Assembly (NCBI RefSeq): GCF_030269925.1
Contig: NC_085109.1
Location: 6,076,001 to 6,140,000 of the forward strand
Direction of reading: 5' to 3'
DNA: 64,000 bases
Source: Bombyx mori
Taxonomy: Eukaryota; Arthropoda; Insecta; Lepidoptera; Bombycidae
The stretch's first letter is position 1. Every line of letters begins with the position of its first letter. Positions 26,913 to 39,138 of this stretch are shown one piece after another. The position numbers and the translations under genes were made by a program. The notes beneath the pieces are model-generated. The model saw nothing but the letters and a program-made list of their open reading frames with translations, made no database searches and was not told where the DNA came from.

Positions 26913-27288
26913 ATGTAATTAGAAGCGATCATTACAAGAGGGTTGTCATCTTGCGCAGCTTTTTCGTAGACAGCAATAATCACGCTTTAGCTTGAAGGTC
27001 GGGATAGCCGTCATCAACGACCATTGCGACATTTTAAATGAAATAAGAAATAAAGTTAAATTCTGATAAAATTTCCACATTCAACTTTGTCGTTCACCCA
27101 CGAAAAAAATAACGGTGTATCCAGAGACCTGATTACGGGAATAAGATCCGGTTCCCATGATAAGATGATTGGCGGCAGTAATCATTAGACAAATGATGAT
27201 ATACCCATTTGTTGTAATTACTTGTTCGCCAACGCTGACAGGGCCCTGAAACTGCGATACTTTAAGACTTTTTTTTAATAGAAACTAG

Positions 27289-27585
27289 CGTCATCTTGTA
27301 GCGGATGACCCTAAACTTATGTTTTGTTAAAGTTAAGGCATTTAATTATTGTACAGCTAAACAGAGAAAATTTAAAAATAATAAATTATACAAGCTGAAA
27401 ATTCACAAAATCCTTCATTAAAAATAAAATATAGGATCGGTAATTAATTATCTTACTGCCATCTACAGGAGCAATGAGAAAAAAAACTATTCGAAGCGAA
27501 GCCATCTAGTGGCCGACGCCTGTTAATATTTTTGTTGAGTGCTTGAGTTGCTTATCTATAACTAATTTATGTGTATTATCTATGC
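27289..27585 (+). repeat. Dispersed repeat R-D, copy 2, with empty Helitron site
   Basis: Full match to the arms of 23098-23654. The junction AAATCCTTCA/TTAAAAAT at 27417/27418 is the pre-insertion form of the site filled at 23259-23485. Confidence 0.75.
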
Positions 27586-28789
27586 TGATGGAGTTAGAAA
27601 TCGTCCACAAAGCGCCAACTTAGTTTCAAGGTAATCGGACAGGCGATGCAGCATAGATCACGAACAAATAAATATAAATTAACTCATTTTCATTTATCGA
27701 AGTCATAATAAAAATAGGCCGTGAGCTCCTCGAGCATTGTGGTAAATTTAATTTAATTTCAATTTAAATTCAAAATTCCAAATGGAATAAACTGGATAGC
27801 AACAATGATGTGCTGCCATCTATTGGTTACTTTATTAAAATATGATAGTCCTTGAATGCGTGACATACAAACAGATGGCTCTGTGATTTAAAAAATAGAG
27901 CAAAAACATGCTAAGCCGCAGTCTGTACCTACCTTTTCCAAATCTATTTTAAAGATTTTAATACTGAAAAATGGGTTTTAATAAAGTAGTCGATGGAAAA
28001 ACTGAATACAACGATTATCCTTTGTAAATGAGATTATACACGTACTGAGACCGAACTACACCTCTATTTTATTTTCTTGTAAACCACGACATAAATACGC
28101 TGAAAATCGTCGAGGTCTCAAGAATAAAGCGTCAGGTGCATACTCACTGGGCGATGCGTCTATGCTGAAATTCAAATGGCGAAAAAAATTGCCCCTCGAT
28201 TCTCAACAAAAACTTTTAACACATACTTCAAAGTTTCATTAGTCAATATAGATTCGTTCTGCAATACGAGTAAGTATAATGTACTTTCACTTATTACTGT
28301 TGATTTTAGATCGAAATATGTCTTACTGCGCATTTTGATTTATATATTATATGTTTCTTCTTACTACGAAATATTACGAGGTGATTTGAGGTGTCTCCTC
28401 GTATGCAAGATAAAGAGCTAACAGAAATAATTCTCATAGAATGCGATTTATTCTGGATGCACTAGTTACTGGTAATAAATTTCACATTATGACATGAGGT
28501 TTTATGCCGATCTTAATGCTTTTTGGCTAAAAGATCCAACTCGACGCGACGTCCAGAAATGAATAGCGTTTTAAAAGTAGAAAGTAGCCGGCAGCTAGGA
28601 CCCAAGAGGGGAGCATTACTCCACGCGAGGCAGAACCTATGCTTTATAGTGCAAAATACCAAACGTGAAATATCACTTCGCTCTATTACGGACTCTTTAC
28701 ATTCCAAAAGTCAACTGGGAGAATATATGCAGAAATGCATACCTATGCCATGACGATGGTGACGTCATGAATTTAAGTACCTCCTTTTT

Positions 28790-29640
28790 ATCTTATCTGT
28801 ACATTAATACGTGAAGAAAAAGCTTTGTTCCCCCTTTTAAGAAAATTTCGCGGACAGAGGAATATTAATTTATTAGTATTAATTTCCCATACTTATAGAG
28901 AATATAGATGAGTGCAGAAAGTTTACTTTTTTTTTTTTAATTATCCATAAAAATACATTTTAAATCAATAAAAAAAAAGTGTGTGTGTCCGCTCCGACGC
29001 ACGACTGGAGTTTACTGGATATAAAAAATTAAACGAAACAATACGAGAAATAGTTCTATATTACGACAACACGATACACTACAGATTATTAACAAATTAA
29101 CGAGACACAAAACAAACGACTAACAAATATATGAAAATACAATAATGAGAGAAACGCGCGATCAGTACGAGGCTTTGTGGCGGACTGCCGGCGCAGCAGC
29201 CCGGCGTCACCTGCGATAACGCATTTCGTGTGACATGCGCAATCAGGCGCATAACGCATTTCGTGTGACATGCTAGTACGATTTTGGTCCCCATAATTTT
29301 CATACCCCGGGCCTATATATGTAAATCGATTCTAAAGGAGTAAACTCCAAAAACATTACACATACTACATATATGACACAACACGCAGGCATACTATTTG
29401 TTATTGTCCAACTTTTCTTATTGCTTATATGTAGTCTGTGGTCAAATTGAGTATATATTGAATATTGTTTCTCTTTATTAATATTTATCTAAAGTGTAGT
29501 CTTAGCGAAGTATAATAGTATAATAACCTGAAGTATAATAAATATCTTTAACAATAGAATCATAATAGCGTACAAACTTATAATTTTTATTAATTATAGT
29601 CGAAATTCGACTACCAGGGGACCACTTGTATATAAAAATG
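28790..29640. repeat. Dispersed repeat R-G, copy 1, with an internal insertion
   Basis: It aligns with 55510-55935 (AATACGTGA-x-CAAA-type start, AAACATTACACATACTAC, ATTATAGTCGAA-TTCGACTA end). About 350 bp (roughly 28980-29337) has no match there and lies between TGGAGTTTACT and its complement AGTAAACTCCA. The class is unknown. Confidence 0.55.
28980..29337. mobile_element. Unclassified insertion inside repeat R-G
   Basis: The insertion has inverted motifs at 29006-29019 and 29335-29350 (TGGAGTTTACT / AGTAAACTCCA). Inside is a tandem pair of ATAACGCATTTCGTGTGACA units (29217-29275). Exact ends are uncertain by a few bases. Confidence 0.45.
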
Positions 29641-29910
29641 AATCTGTATAATGTATGTACGCGCATAGCTTCAGAATGCCGTAACAAACTGGATAATTAA
29701 TTTTTTATTGCGTTTGTTATTTCCAGGAGAAAGAAGGTTCTTATGAAAGACAAAATTAAGAAAATGGCGCGCAAAGTTAGAAATTTTCTAATGATTTTTT
29801 AATATAAAACCTTATGGCGTTTGACATAACATTGACAGAATACGTGCTGTAAATATTGTAAAAAAAGGATGTAATATCGTTTAAAACTAATGTATAAAAG
29901 AAAATTCAAT

Positions 29911-29962
29911 AAAATCAATAATAAATTAAAGTCCCCGAAGCGAAGCGAGGGCGGGTCGCTAG
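29911..29962 (+). repeat. 3'-end fragment of Helitron-like family H1
   Basis: It ends CGAAGCGAGGGCGGGTCGCTAG followed by T, identical to other H1 ends. The 5' part is absent or replaced. Confidence 0.55.
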
Positions 29963-32900
29963 TTTTCTATATTATTGGCACATTAGTATCGAGCGTAAAC
30001 CTTTTTTATGGCCCTACAGAACCGAGAGTAAAAACATCAAATTATATTCTAAAATCTTATGATGCTTACACGAAGTGTGGTCATGAATAATCACGCTTGG
30101 CCGCTTGTTAGCAATAAATTGAGTTTAATAGTGGCGTGGGTTACGTTTAAGCCGGTTTGACCGTTTGCCAACGTCAAAGTTTAAAGTTTACTTCGGATTC
30201 GACAAATAATGTTAGGGAACAAATGACAACGCTTCGAATTAAACAAAACAGTAGATGAAATCAGTGAAATTATCGCAAAACCACATATTGTACGATTTGC
30301 GAAAACAAACCTATCTATTAATTAATACAATAAAATAAAATAAAATTATTTATTTATTTAAAGAATTAAATAAAAATAACAATTTTGTTTTTCCTTTGAT
30401 GTGTCCCCCGTCGGACGGATTCCTTTTGTTTGTTTTAAGTTTAGTTTACACAAAAGTTTAGGTCTTTTATTTATCGATTGAGGCACTACGAAGTCTACCG
30501 GGTCAGCTGGTTGTGTTATACAAATATCTAAAACAGAATTACATTTCGTTCATTGAATACTAATAGACCGCAGAGAAGTTCACGCTCAGTAATAAGTTGT
30601 TATAGTAGTATAGACACCAGAACGTGATTGTTACCGCCCGCTTTGAGATACGAGCTGGTAATCACAATAGTACCTACTTTACCAACGATTGTTGTGTCCT
30701 TTAAACTCGTGAAGTTAGATGTACCTAAGCATTAAGTGATATAGGAAAATGTTTTATCCGATCTCATTTTGAATGTTCCCTCTCGATACAACGATCGCGC
30801 GACCAATACCAAAGCCGCACGTTCTAAAAATACTGCAGACGCATTTCAACCCCAGTTCCCGTGAATTTCCCGCCAACCCCCCATCAATAACACTACGCAT
30901 GTTTCTCTTGGCTATACCTGTCACTTTCTTTTATTAACAAATTAGAAAAAGAAAGTAGATAACCTTGTGAAATTTCCACGCATGCGTACTGCGTCCGACG
31001 ATTACGGCTTTGCGTTTTCACGTGAACTTGATATAGAAATGCGGCTTTCGTAAGCTGCGCAGTTACTTTTATAATAACTGCAAGATGCCGTATGTTTCTT
31101 AAGCAAATATTTAAATAATGCTAGTCTAATAATAACACCTTAGTACAAATTTGTAAATATTTAGAAGTAATTTTTTAGTTTAAATTTTAAACGTTTGAAA
31201 AGTAATTTTTAGTCTTAACGCTAAGTTAAATTGTGATATTAAAATTGGAGAAACAGTTACGTATATTTAGGTGAGTAATTCACTTTTATCGTAAAAATCA
31301 AACGAATGAGCTCGGATGTATGGTTTCTACGTCTGTCAATCTAATTTAAAATCCGAGGAATCTGCGTCTGTTCAAATGCTAAATCTACAAAGATATTGAT
31401 TAATTCATCATTAAATCAAATCAGACATAATGAAACTTTAAATTGACCTTTGAAATTGAACTTTGAATTGTATTTTAAAAATATTGTAACGCACCCGTGT
31501 TTTGTCTTACATGTACACAGATACCTAAATTTAGGCCACTATTAATTTCGAATCAATCGACGGCCTCTCCTAACACGCGTTTTACGTTGTCAAAACTGTT
31601 TACGTGTTCAAAAATTTATGACACAATGCTTTATAAAATCTAACAATAGCTGTATCGAGTTAGATTCGAGGGCTGCCCTAACGAAACTAGATCGATAAGT
31701 TCAATGAAATTTTTAATGCTCGGCAAAGTTTAGTAGGACGTTTTATCACTTTTCATTTACTTGTCGTAAAACAAATGAACTAGGTACTAAAAAGTCGTTT
31801 TGTTTTTACGTAGACATGTTGATGTTTCTATGATCATGCTATAATATCAAATGTTACATAATTTTTTATAAGGTTAGGTGCTGTTTTGACGCATACTTCC
31901 TACAAATCTTGTGTGTATTACCGTTTTTTTTGTCGTAAACATTCGTCTAACGATTTTGACTCGATTTTGGTGTTTATCAAACGACGACACCTTTCTATAG
32001 ATTAACATGTGTTTACAAGCTACCATTATAAATTCTCTAAATGTGCATAGGATTTTTTTTCGCGATTGAAGATAAATCTTCTAGATTTTCAGAATAAAAA
32101 CTTTACGGCCTTCTTTTTATAGTTCAAAATTCGACTTCCTTTTTTTTTCAAATATTTTCTGACCCTTTAACGAGACCTTCAGGTAATTAGATTTCCCTTG
32201 TCAGTTTCGACCATTCCATCAAACTTTATCAATCTTCACCAAAAAGTATTTATGTCATTAAATCTAGCATTACATTTAAAAAAACAACAATTAAGATGTG
32301 ACAGAAGATTGACAGAATCTAGTTTTCCGCAAAGTTTTACAGTGACAATATTATGAGAGAATTGAAATAAATATATACAGATATTCTAAGCGATAGAACT
32401 CTCTAATATATAGTGTATTTCTTATATGTGAGATTACAGTGTTAGCTATGTGAATAACGCATGTAATGCGTGGCCCATTAATAAAATGGAAATAGATGCA
32501 GTAAAATTAAATCAAACTTACACTTAACTTGAAACCCACAGGTAATTTTAGTATTAGGGCGAGTGGTAGACCACGACCCCACCTCTTATAGTCAGCAATC
32601 AATAGGCAACCAACCGAATATCAATAACATAATAATCCAGAAAGTAATTAAAAGAAATCTCAGTTAAGTTAAAACGTTCATTGAATTACTATTTCGTGTG
32701 AAATATTAATGTTAAGATTTTATTAGACTAACTCAAATTTAATAAAATCTCCTCATATAACCATACATGATGTCACATATGGCTAAACGCTTAGTATATG
32801 ATCCAAGGTTTTATTGTCATTCGTTTTGGCCCCAAATGACGTCACTTGTAATGAAGTTGTGTTTAGCTGGGCCCGGTGAACTTTGTACGACAGTTTCTAA

Positions 32901-33520
32901 GGTTGCCTGATTGTGTTTTTGAATTCCCAATTTGAAGGTTGAAATAGTTGGTTAATGCAATTCACACCCTAAAAGCCTTCAAGTTGCAAGCGCCATTTGT
33001 TATATTTGTGCGCTGCTGTTTCTCAACTCCAGTTGGCTAGTTAGGTTAGCTCGGGCAATAAAATTAGCTTGAGCAATAAAAATATCATGACTTAAATAGT
33101 AATAACAGACATTCAATTCTTGCGTGCTACGGATCAACCCTCGACTTCAAACTTTCGAACGTGTCGTAACTTTTGTTGCCCATCTTGGCCGCATCAGACG
33201 ATAATATCAATACAAGAATTCTGCACGAAATTGAAATAGCGGATACTAAACCTTATGTCTAGAAACATTAGACAAAATATCACCTGCCGATACTGTGTAA
33301 GGGGTATATACATATATGGCTTCTTATCAATATTGAAGGCATTTGGAGTCTTTTAGCATTTTTAGTAGAAGTTTATTGCCATCTGTCCGAAAGAATAGTA
33401 TTTACTCTATTTTTTTAATTAACTTATGAATTTGGCAATCTGTCATAAGTACTATTGTGCTTACACCCAGCTAGTGTGGAAGCCAGGCAACTGGGCAGGA
33501 TAGGTATCAATTGTTAAGCA
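29963..33520. other. AT-rich intergenic stretch, little recognised
   Basis: Only a fragment at 30378-30512 is recognised; it matches 55262-55397 (GATGTGTCCCCCGTCGGACG and CGGGTCAGCT). A GC-richer patch at 30975-31090 with CGCATGCGTACTGCG could be promoter-like. I see no coding sequence. Confidence 0.5.
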
Positions 33521-33524
33521 CGGA

Positions 33525-33900
33525 TTTTTGGAACGAAGTTCCTTATGGGACAATGCGGAGGGGTAGCCTAACCGGGAAAAAACGTCCGTAACGTAAGAGT
33601 TTTATTAGTAATGCACATAGTGTACGACTTAACTTTGTAATAACGTACAAATAATAACATATTTTTTTATCATTCATTGACCACGATCTCAGAGCGTTCG
33701 TTTGCGCAATACACTAACTCTTATGCAAACAGCCGTGAATGAAGTGTACCACAATAAGTTCGCACGTTACCGAATGACCGTGGATTGTTGCGAAACCTCC
33801 AGTTTTATTTTCTTTATACTTTGAATAGAACTTAAAATTAATATTTTTATAATTAGGAACTTCGTTCCTATCCGGTGTCCCACGACACCACACATCTTTT
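33525..33900. repeat. Dispersed repeat R-E, copy 2
   Basis: Near-identical to 21670-22045 throughout, from GGAACGAAGTTCCTTATGGG to GGAACTTCGTTCC and the CCCACGACACCACA segment. Confidence 0.75.
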
Positions 33901-34482
33901 TTTAAGAATATTCCCATTTTCAACTGTTCATAACATAGTTCGTATACTTACAATATATTTTTTTTATACTAGAAATTGTGAAGAGTCCAACTCTTCAACA
34001 AGTAAGGTACCCTGTACTTTGCTCCCAGCTAAGCTAGCAGTGCAACAGTACCGAGAGTGGATCTAGGCTGGACTAGTATATAGTGATTTCTACGGTTTTG
34101 CTATTACATAATATTTCTGAAAAAATACCGTTCATTCTAAATAACAAAATTTAAAATGAGTGAATTCGCCTGTGTCTAGTTTAATAAAAATAATTTATAT
34201 TATATAACATTTTTTTGTGTGGGATCGTAATTTAAATAATGACAATGGATAATAGGCACTGATAACGATCGGGTTTTTATATATTTACGTGGGACATAAT
34301 TTTATTTCGATTGTGCAACCGGCTATCTAAATATTTATTTGATTGTTTGATGTTTAAATTTGTTTCGTAATAATGCAACGAATATTTTTGCGTTCTGGGT
34401 TCTGCGTATTCAGCAAATCTTTGTTCTGTTAAAGATTGGGTCGGCTATATGTAGCGGCTTAACTGCAAACATTGCATTTAAT

Positions 34483-34753
34483 GGCCGTCTGGTGTAGTGG
34501 TACGTGATATGGTCACTACATAAGGGGGTCGCGGGTTCGAATCCCGCCAAGGGAAGACATTTGTATGATAAATATAAATGTCTTTTTCAGGGTTATGGAT
34601 GTATATTAAATATATGTATGTGTATAATAAAAATCTTACATTTATATCCGTTATCTGGTACCTGTAACACAAGTTCTTTACGAACTTATCACGGGACCAG
34701 TTAAAGTGGCGTGGTTGTTAGTAAATATTTATTTATTATTTATTTATTTATTG
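34483..34753 (+). repeat. tRNA-derived SINE, second family, full-length
   Basis: GGCCGTCTGGTGTAGTGGTA (A-box region) and GCGGGTTCGAATCCCGCC (B box at about 34531-34548) form a tRNA-like head. The body and the ATTT-repeat tail match 18741-18997 in reverse. These A and B boxes would serve RNA polymerase III. Confidence 0.85.
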
Positions 34754-34869
34754 CTTTCCTGAAGTTCATGAGTGACGATGACCATTCAACAGGAGTCTGC
34801 CACATGCACGTATATTTCCAAAAAAAAAAAATATATTATCTAATTTATTACAAACTATTAATGTAGCAA

Positions 34870-35155
34870 CTGGACGCTTTTAGGTACCACAAGCACCGGT
34901 CATCATTCTCGTCGAACCCGTCGCTTGCGACGAAGGGCTCGGCGAGTAATTAAACCCACAGACATAACCCACTGAGTTTCTCGCCGGATCTTCTCAGTGG
35001 GTCGCGTTTCCGATCCGGTGGTAGATTCTGCAAAGCAAGGCTCTTGCTAGGGTTCGTGTTAGCAACAACGTCAGGTTTGAGATACGCGAGCTTCACATAC
35101 CGGTTCGGTGAATCTAGAATAACCTCTCAAGGTTACAAGAAAAGGTAGGAATAAA
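34870..35155 (+). repeat. Jockey-type LINE 3' tail, 5'-truncated
   Basis: It contains AGCACCGGTCATCATTCTCG, GAGTTTCTCGCCGGATCTTC and GGTGGTAGATTCTGCAAAGC, and ends in an A-rich tail. Same family as 17201-17580, other strand. Confidence 0.65.
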
Positions 35156-35755
35156 AGCAACATCTGAGTATGACTCAAAAGAGTAGTGATAGTAATTTTG
35201 GTAAAAATAATTAATTATCTGGCAGTTTAATTTTTGTACATTATTCGAAATTGTATAACGTATAAAAATATATGTAAAATTTTGTCATTAGTAAATAATT
35301 GTAAGGTAGCGCCCTCTGTGAATTGATATTTTAATTTCACGTATAATCCTAAATTAAAATTCACTACAAGTATACACACGTTAGTATTAAAAAATCTCAC
35401 AGATGGCGCTGTATTAAATGTATGTATATTTCTGTCTCATTCTTTGCTGGCTTCATCCTCACATTTTTGTATTTGTGTCTCTTACCTGTCGTTTTTTCCG
35501 TTGCATCCGGTTTGAAATCACAACGATTCTAAAGAAGTTTTCACTTCAAAAAATTACGTTTTTTTATAATAAAATCTTATGTCCATCAAAACATGAAATA
35601 ATTACGACATTATAATATTCCGAACGAGAAATAATTATTTGAAGTCATTACAATACGAGCGGTCACTAGTCAAACAATGTTATCTAACTCACAACGTATG
35701 GAGGAACATTTTAACAATAAAAATCAAAGTTCATAGATGTGTTTCTGTTGTAGGT

Positions 35756-35806
35756 TTTAAATCGGTTTGTTTTGGCGTGGAGTATCGACGAACATGATGT
35801 CTAAAC
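35756..35806 (+). CDS. Possible short first coding exon of an unknown gene
   Basis: TTCTGTTGTAG is followed by about 51 nt ending ATGATGTCTAAAC and the donor GTGAGT. If real it would give Met-Met-Ser-Lys and splice in phase 1 to an exon outside what I can recognise. A GTGAGT at 31271 could end a 5' UTR exon upstream. There is no homology to support it; chance is quite possible. Confidence 0.15.
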
Positions 35807-36649
35807 GTGAGTATTAATTTTTTTTTAATTAAACTTTTAATTAGCTTTAGAATAAGGAATTATGCTCTTAATTTTCTGTTCTCAAGATATATTTACGCTA
35901 CCCTACAAAAATTAGACGGTAAAATAGAAATGACTGAGCAAATGTAATTAATAGGGTCATAGTCTGATTTACTAATACCGTGGTATATTACTAATACAAC
36001 ATGAATTCTGCTGTCCACCTCGAAATATCGAGGCTTTATACTCTATTCCAATTACGAAGTCCCTTTTAACACTTCTTAGAATGTAACTCTTCACGCTTCA
36101 CATCATTTGAAATAATAATCATTTTTTGTTCATGGTTGTAAACATTATTTAAAAAATACACAATCAATCTAATCATTATACAATTAATTCACACACACAA
36201 TAACAAAAGCATTTGTCAAATGGAACTGGAATAGAGTATAGTAATTGTATTGTAGAAGAACTGATCTACCTACCATTCAAACTGGAAGTCATAGTTGCTC
36301 TGGGGCAGAATAACCAAGATGGTGGTACCATTGCAGGCGCACCGCCAGTACGCATTATTTATTTATTGTCCGAGTTTGATTATGACTAAACGATATCATA
36401 TTTGTGTATCATAGTGAAACTTGTTTGATTTACATTACAAAGATTGGTTCTTTGCATTAGTCTACCAATTACGTCGATAGAGAAACAAAATAGTTAAATT
36501 ATCATTTTCCACTCTGTTTTTCAACCAATTTTTATAAAAAGTAGTTAATGCCTAATTTTAGTGTTACCAAATCATTTTTTTAAAATACTTGTCTTATTCA
36601 AAATATGAATATCCTAATAGAAAATGTAATTAATGAAATTTATAATATA

Positions 36650-36872
36650 CTAGCGACCTGCCCTCGCTTCGCTTCGGAAACTGTAATATATTATTGATTT
36701 CTCCACTATTTAATGGATGTCATTATACATATAAACCTTCCTCTTCAATCACTCTATCTATTAAAAAAAAACCGCATCAAAATCCGTTGCGTAGTTTTAA
36801 TGATTTAAGCATACATAGAGACAGACAGATATAGGGACAGAGAAACCGACTTTGTTTTATACTATGTAGTCA
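36650..36872 (-). mobile_element. Helitron-like element, family H1 (223 bp)
   Basis: Flanked by A (36649) and T (36873); CTAG at the low end. The terminal TC of the sense strand is changed to TG. Otherwise a close match to the other copies. Confidence 0.7.
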
Positions 36873-37240
36873 TTAATCTTTTATCAGTGGTTACGGTCGA
36901 ATTTAGATCAGTCATACACTAGTATCAATAATTTGTTCCAAGAACGAATGGAAATATAATTCAAATAATGGCATATTTATCGTTGCAGTATTTATTATCT
37001 ATGCACCCCGTTTCTTACAGAATTGTTGATGTGTTGTAGTTTTAGTAGTCATGGTTATTCGAAATATTGGGTCAGTAATAATTGCAATGAATAAGTTGTA
37101 TGTTAGGATCATTTAGAATTTAAATGATAGAAAAGGATAGCTTTTACTTTATACGTTCTCTTTATGTACTGATAATTTACGTTATATTCAAAAGATAAAA
37201 TAATTTGTTTGTGATTTAATACGTTTTCTGATACTTCAAA

Positions 37241-37624
37241 GTTTTTTTTTTTATTGTTTAGTTGTGTGGACGAGCTCACAGCCCACCTGGTGTTAAGTGG
37301 TTACTGGAGCCCATAGACATCTACAACGGCTGCCCTACCCTTCAAACCGAAACGCATTATTGCTTCACAGCAGAAATAGGCCGGGCGGTGGTACCTACCC
37401 GCGCGGACTCACAAGAGGTCCTACCACCCGTAATTACGCAAATTATAATTTTGCGGGTTTCACTTTTATTACACGATGTTATTCCTTCACCGTGAAAGTC
37501 AATCATGAACATTTGTTGAGTACGTATTTCATTAGAAAAATTGATACCCGCCCGCGGGATTCGAACACTGGTGCATCGCTTCAACACGAATGCACCGGAC
37601 GTCTTATCGTTTAGGCCACGACGA
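37241..37624 (-). repeat. Bm1-like SINE with intact tRNA-like head and an internal deletion
   Basis: It runs from a + strand T-run to GATTCGAACACTGGTGCATC and AGGCCACGACGAC, the head of the SINE with its B box. About 75 nt between CTACAACG and GTTACAACG of other copies is missing at 37328, leaving one ACAACG. Confidence 0.85.
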
Positions 37625-37847
37625 CTTTCTGGCCGCTAATAAACAATTTTACTTAGTGTTTGACTTTTGAATTACATAGTGGTTTAAAGTAATTCGTACA
37701 TTAATAAAGAAAATATGAATAATCCTATGAATTAAATTGTTGCACTTTTATTTTTAACAAGTATAGAATTTGTAGAAAAAAATTACCTTTACACAAATTC
37801 CTTTTTTTTTGTAAGCAGTTTTTGATTAAAATATATTTTGGATGTGT

Positions 37848-39138
37848 TACATAGGTGGCACTAAAAATTTCGGGAATTAACGAAGTGACACAACATTACT
37901 ATTTAAAAATGTATTTATTGCTTTTCGAAGTATTCTCCGCGAAATTTGACACATTTTTCCATACGATGGAACCAATCATTCAAGCAACCATTCCATTCGG
38001 AAGCTGGGGTCTCCAAAATGGCCGTTTTGTAGGCGTCCACAGCTTCTTCAGGTGATGAAAATCTCTGTCCATGCAATTTATTCTTTATTTTAGGGAAAGT
38101 ATAGAAATCATTAGGGCTTAGGTCGGGGCTGTACGGCGGATGGTCTAATAACTCTATGTTTTCTTGCTCTAAAAACTCTTTTGTTCTGTGCGCGGTGTGA
38201 GAACTCGCATTGTCGTGATGGAGGATGATGCGGCGGTTGCAGTTCTCTTTACGGAGTTCAGAAACGACCTGTGGCAAACAAATGCTAGCATACCATTCTG
38301 CATTAACCGTTCTTTGTCCCTCAAGAGGAATAGTCGTAACATGGCCGGTTTTGGAGACAAACGTGGCCACCATTTTTTTTGCAACACTCCGTGAACGAAC
38401 AATTTTTGTTGGCTTTAACTCATTTTCGAACACCCAAACTCGTGACTGGTTTTTTGTTTCGGGTTCGTACGCGTATATCTAGGATTCGTCACCTACAGCA
38501 TTTGAGGATCCTGCGTGGAATCTTTCGAGTGTTCTGACGCACCAAGTAACGCGAGCCGCTTTTTGCTCTTCAGAGAGAGAATGCGGTATCCATCGGGAAA
38601 ACAGCTTTTTTACACCTAAGTAATTGTTCATGCAAGATTATTTGTATTTGACTCATGCCAATGTCTAAAGTTGCCTGAATTTCGCGGTATGTCAAATGTC
38701 GATCTTCCTCAATCAGCTTACGCACAGCATCAACGTTTTCTTGGGTGACTGCAGTTTTTGGACGACCTTGACGGGGATCATCACTGAGCTTGACACGTCC
38801 ACGTTGAAACTCAGCAAACCAACGGTAAATTGTGGTTTTGGATGGGGCTTCATCACCAAATGCAGAAATCATCCGGTCAACACACTGTTTTTGTGTTAAA
38901 CCACTTCGAAAGTCATAATAAATCATCGCTCTCAAAATTCAAATTTTCTCGAGTCAATTCCATTTTATCAACGACTAAACAAGTTTGACAAAACCTCGTG
39001 ACAAGACCGAGAATCTTTTTTTAAATACATAAATGGTATTCGATTTTTAAAACCAAGGAGTTTTCAATTAAAAAGATTTTAATATGACAGGAACAGTGGA
39101 AATATTCCATTCCCGATACTTTTAGTGCAGCCCTCGTA
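37848..39138 (-). mobile_element. mariner-type transposon (about 1.3 kb), inactivated
   Basis: The ends carry imperfect inverted repeats (GGTGGCACTAAAAATTTCGG at left, GGGCTGCACTAAAAGTATCG on the other strand at right). TA lies on both outer sides (37848-37849 and 39137-39138). Size and the D34D transposase fit mariner. Lesions are listed under the transposase. Confidence 0.9.
37915..38972 (-). pseudogene. mariner transposase, broken by frameshifts and a stop
   Basis: A mariner transposase cuts and pastes its own element at TA sites. The N-terminal helix-turn-helix part (38570-38935) has YYDFRSGLTQKQC and GRPKTAVTQENVDAVRKLIE. The catalytic part (37915-38433) has HHDNASSH and PDLSPNDFYTF; these two Asp are 34 residues apart, the mariner D34D. 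The first catalytic Asp lies in GDES near 38482. Lesions: a frameshift near 38610 separates the two parts; a TAG at 38479-38481 (minus strand) takes the place of the Trp expected after GDES; a possible third shift follows the presumed ATG near 38970. Overall the copy is only lightly decayed. Confidence 0.9.

Noticed and set aside
28523..28753. 76-codon + strand ORF
   Set aside because: No motif, no splice context, and a similar-length ORF on the other strand; likely chance.
29089..29303. Two overlapping short - strand ORFs with repeated CHTKCV
   Set aside because: They translate the 23-bp tandem pair inside an unclassified insertion, and no family is recognised.
34483..34556. tRNA gene candidate with good A and B boxes
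   Set aside because: The same head, body and AT tail occur at 18741-18997, and the cloverleaf does not close well at the acceptor stem. It is the head of a SINE.
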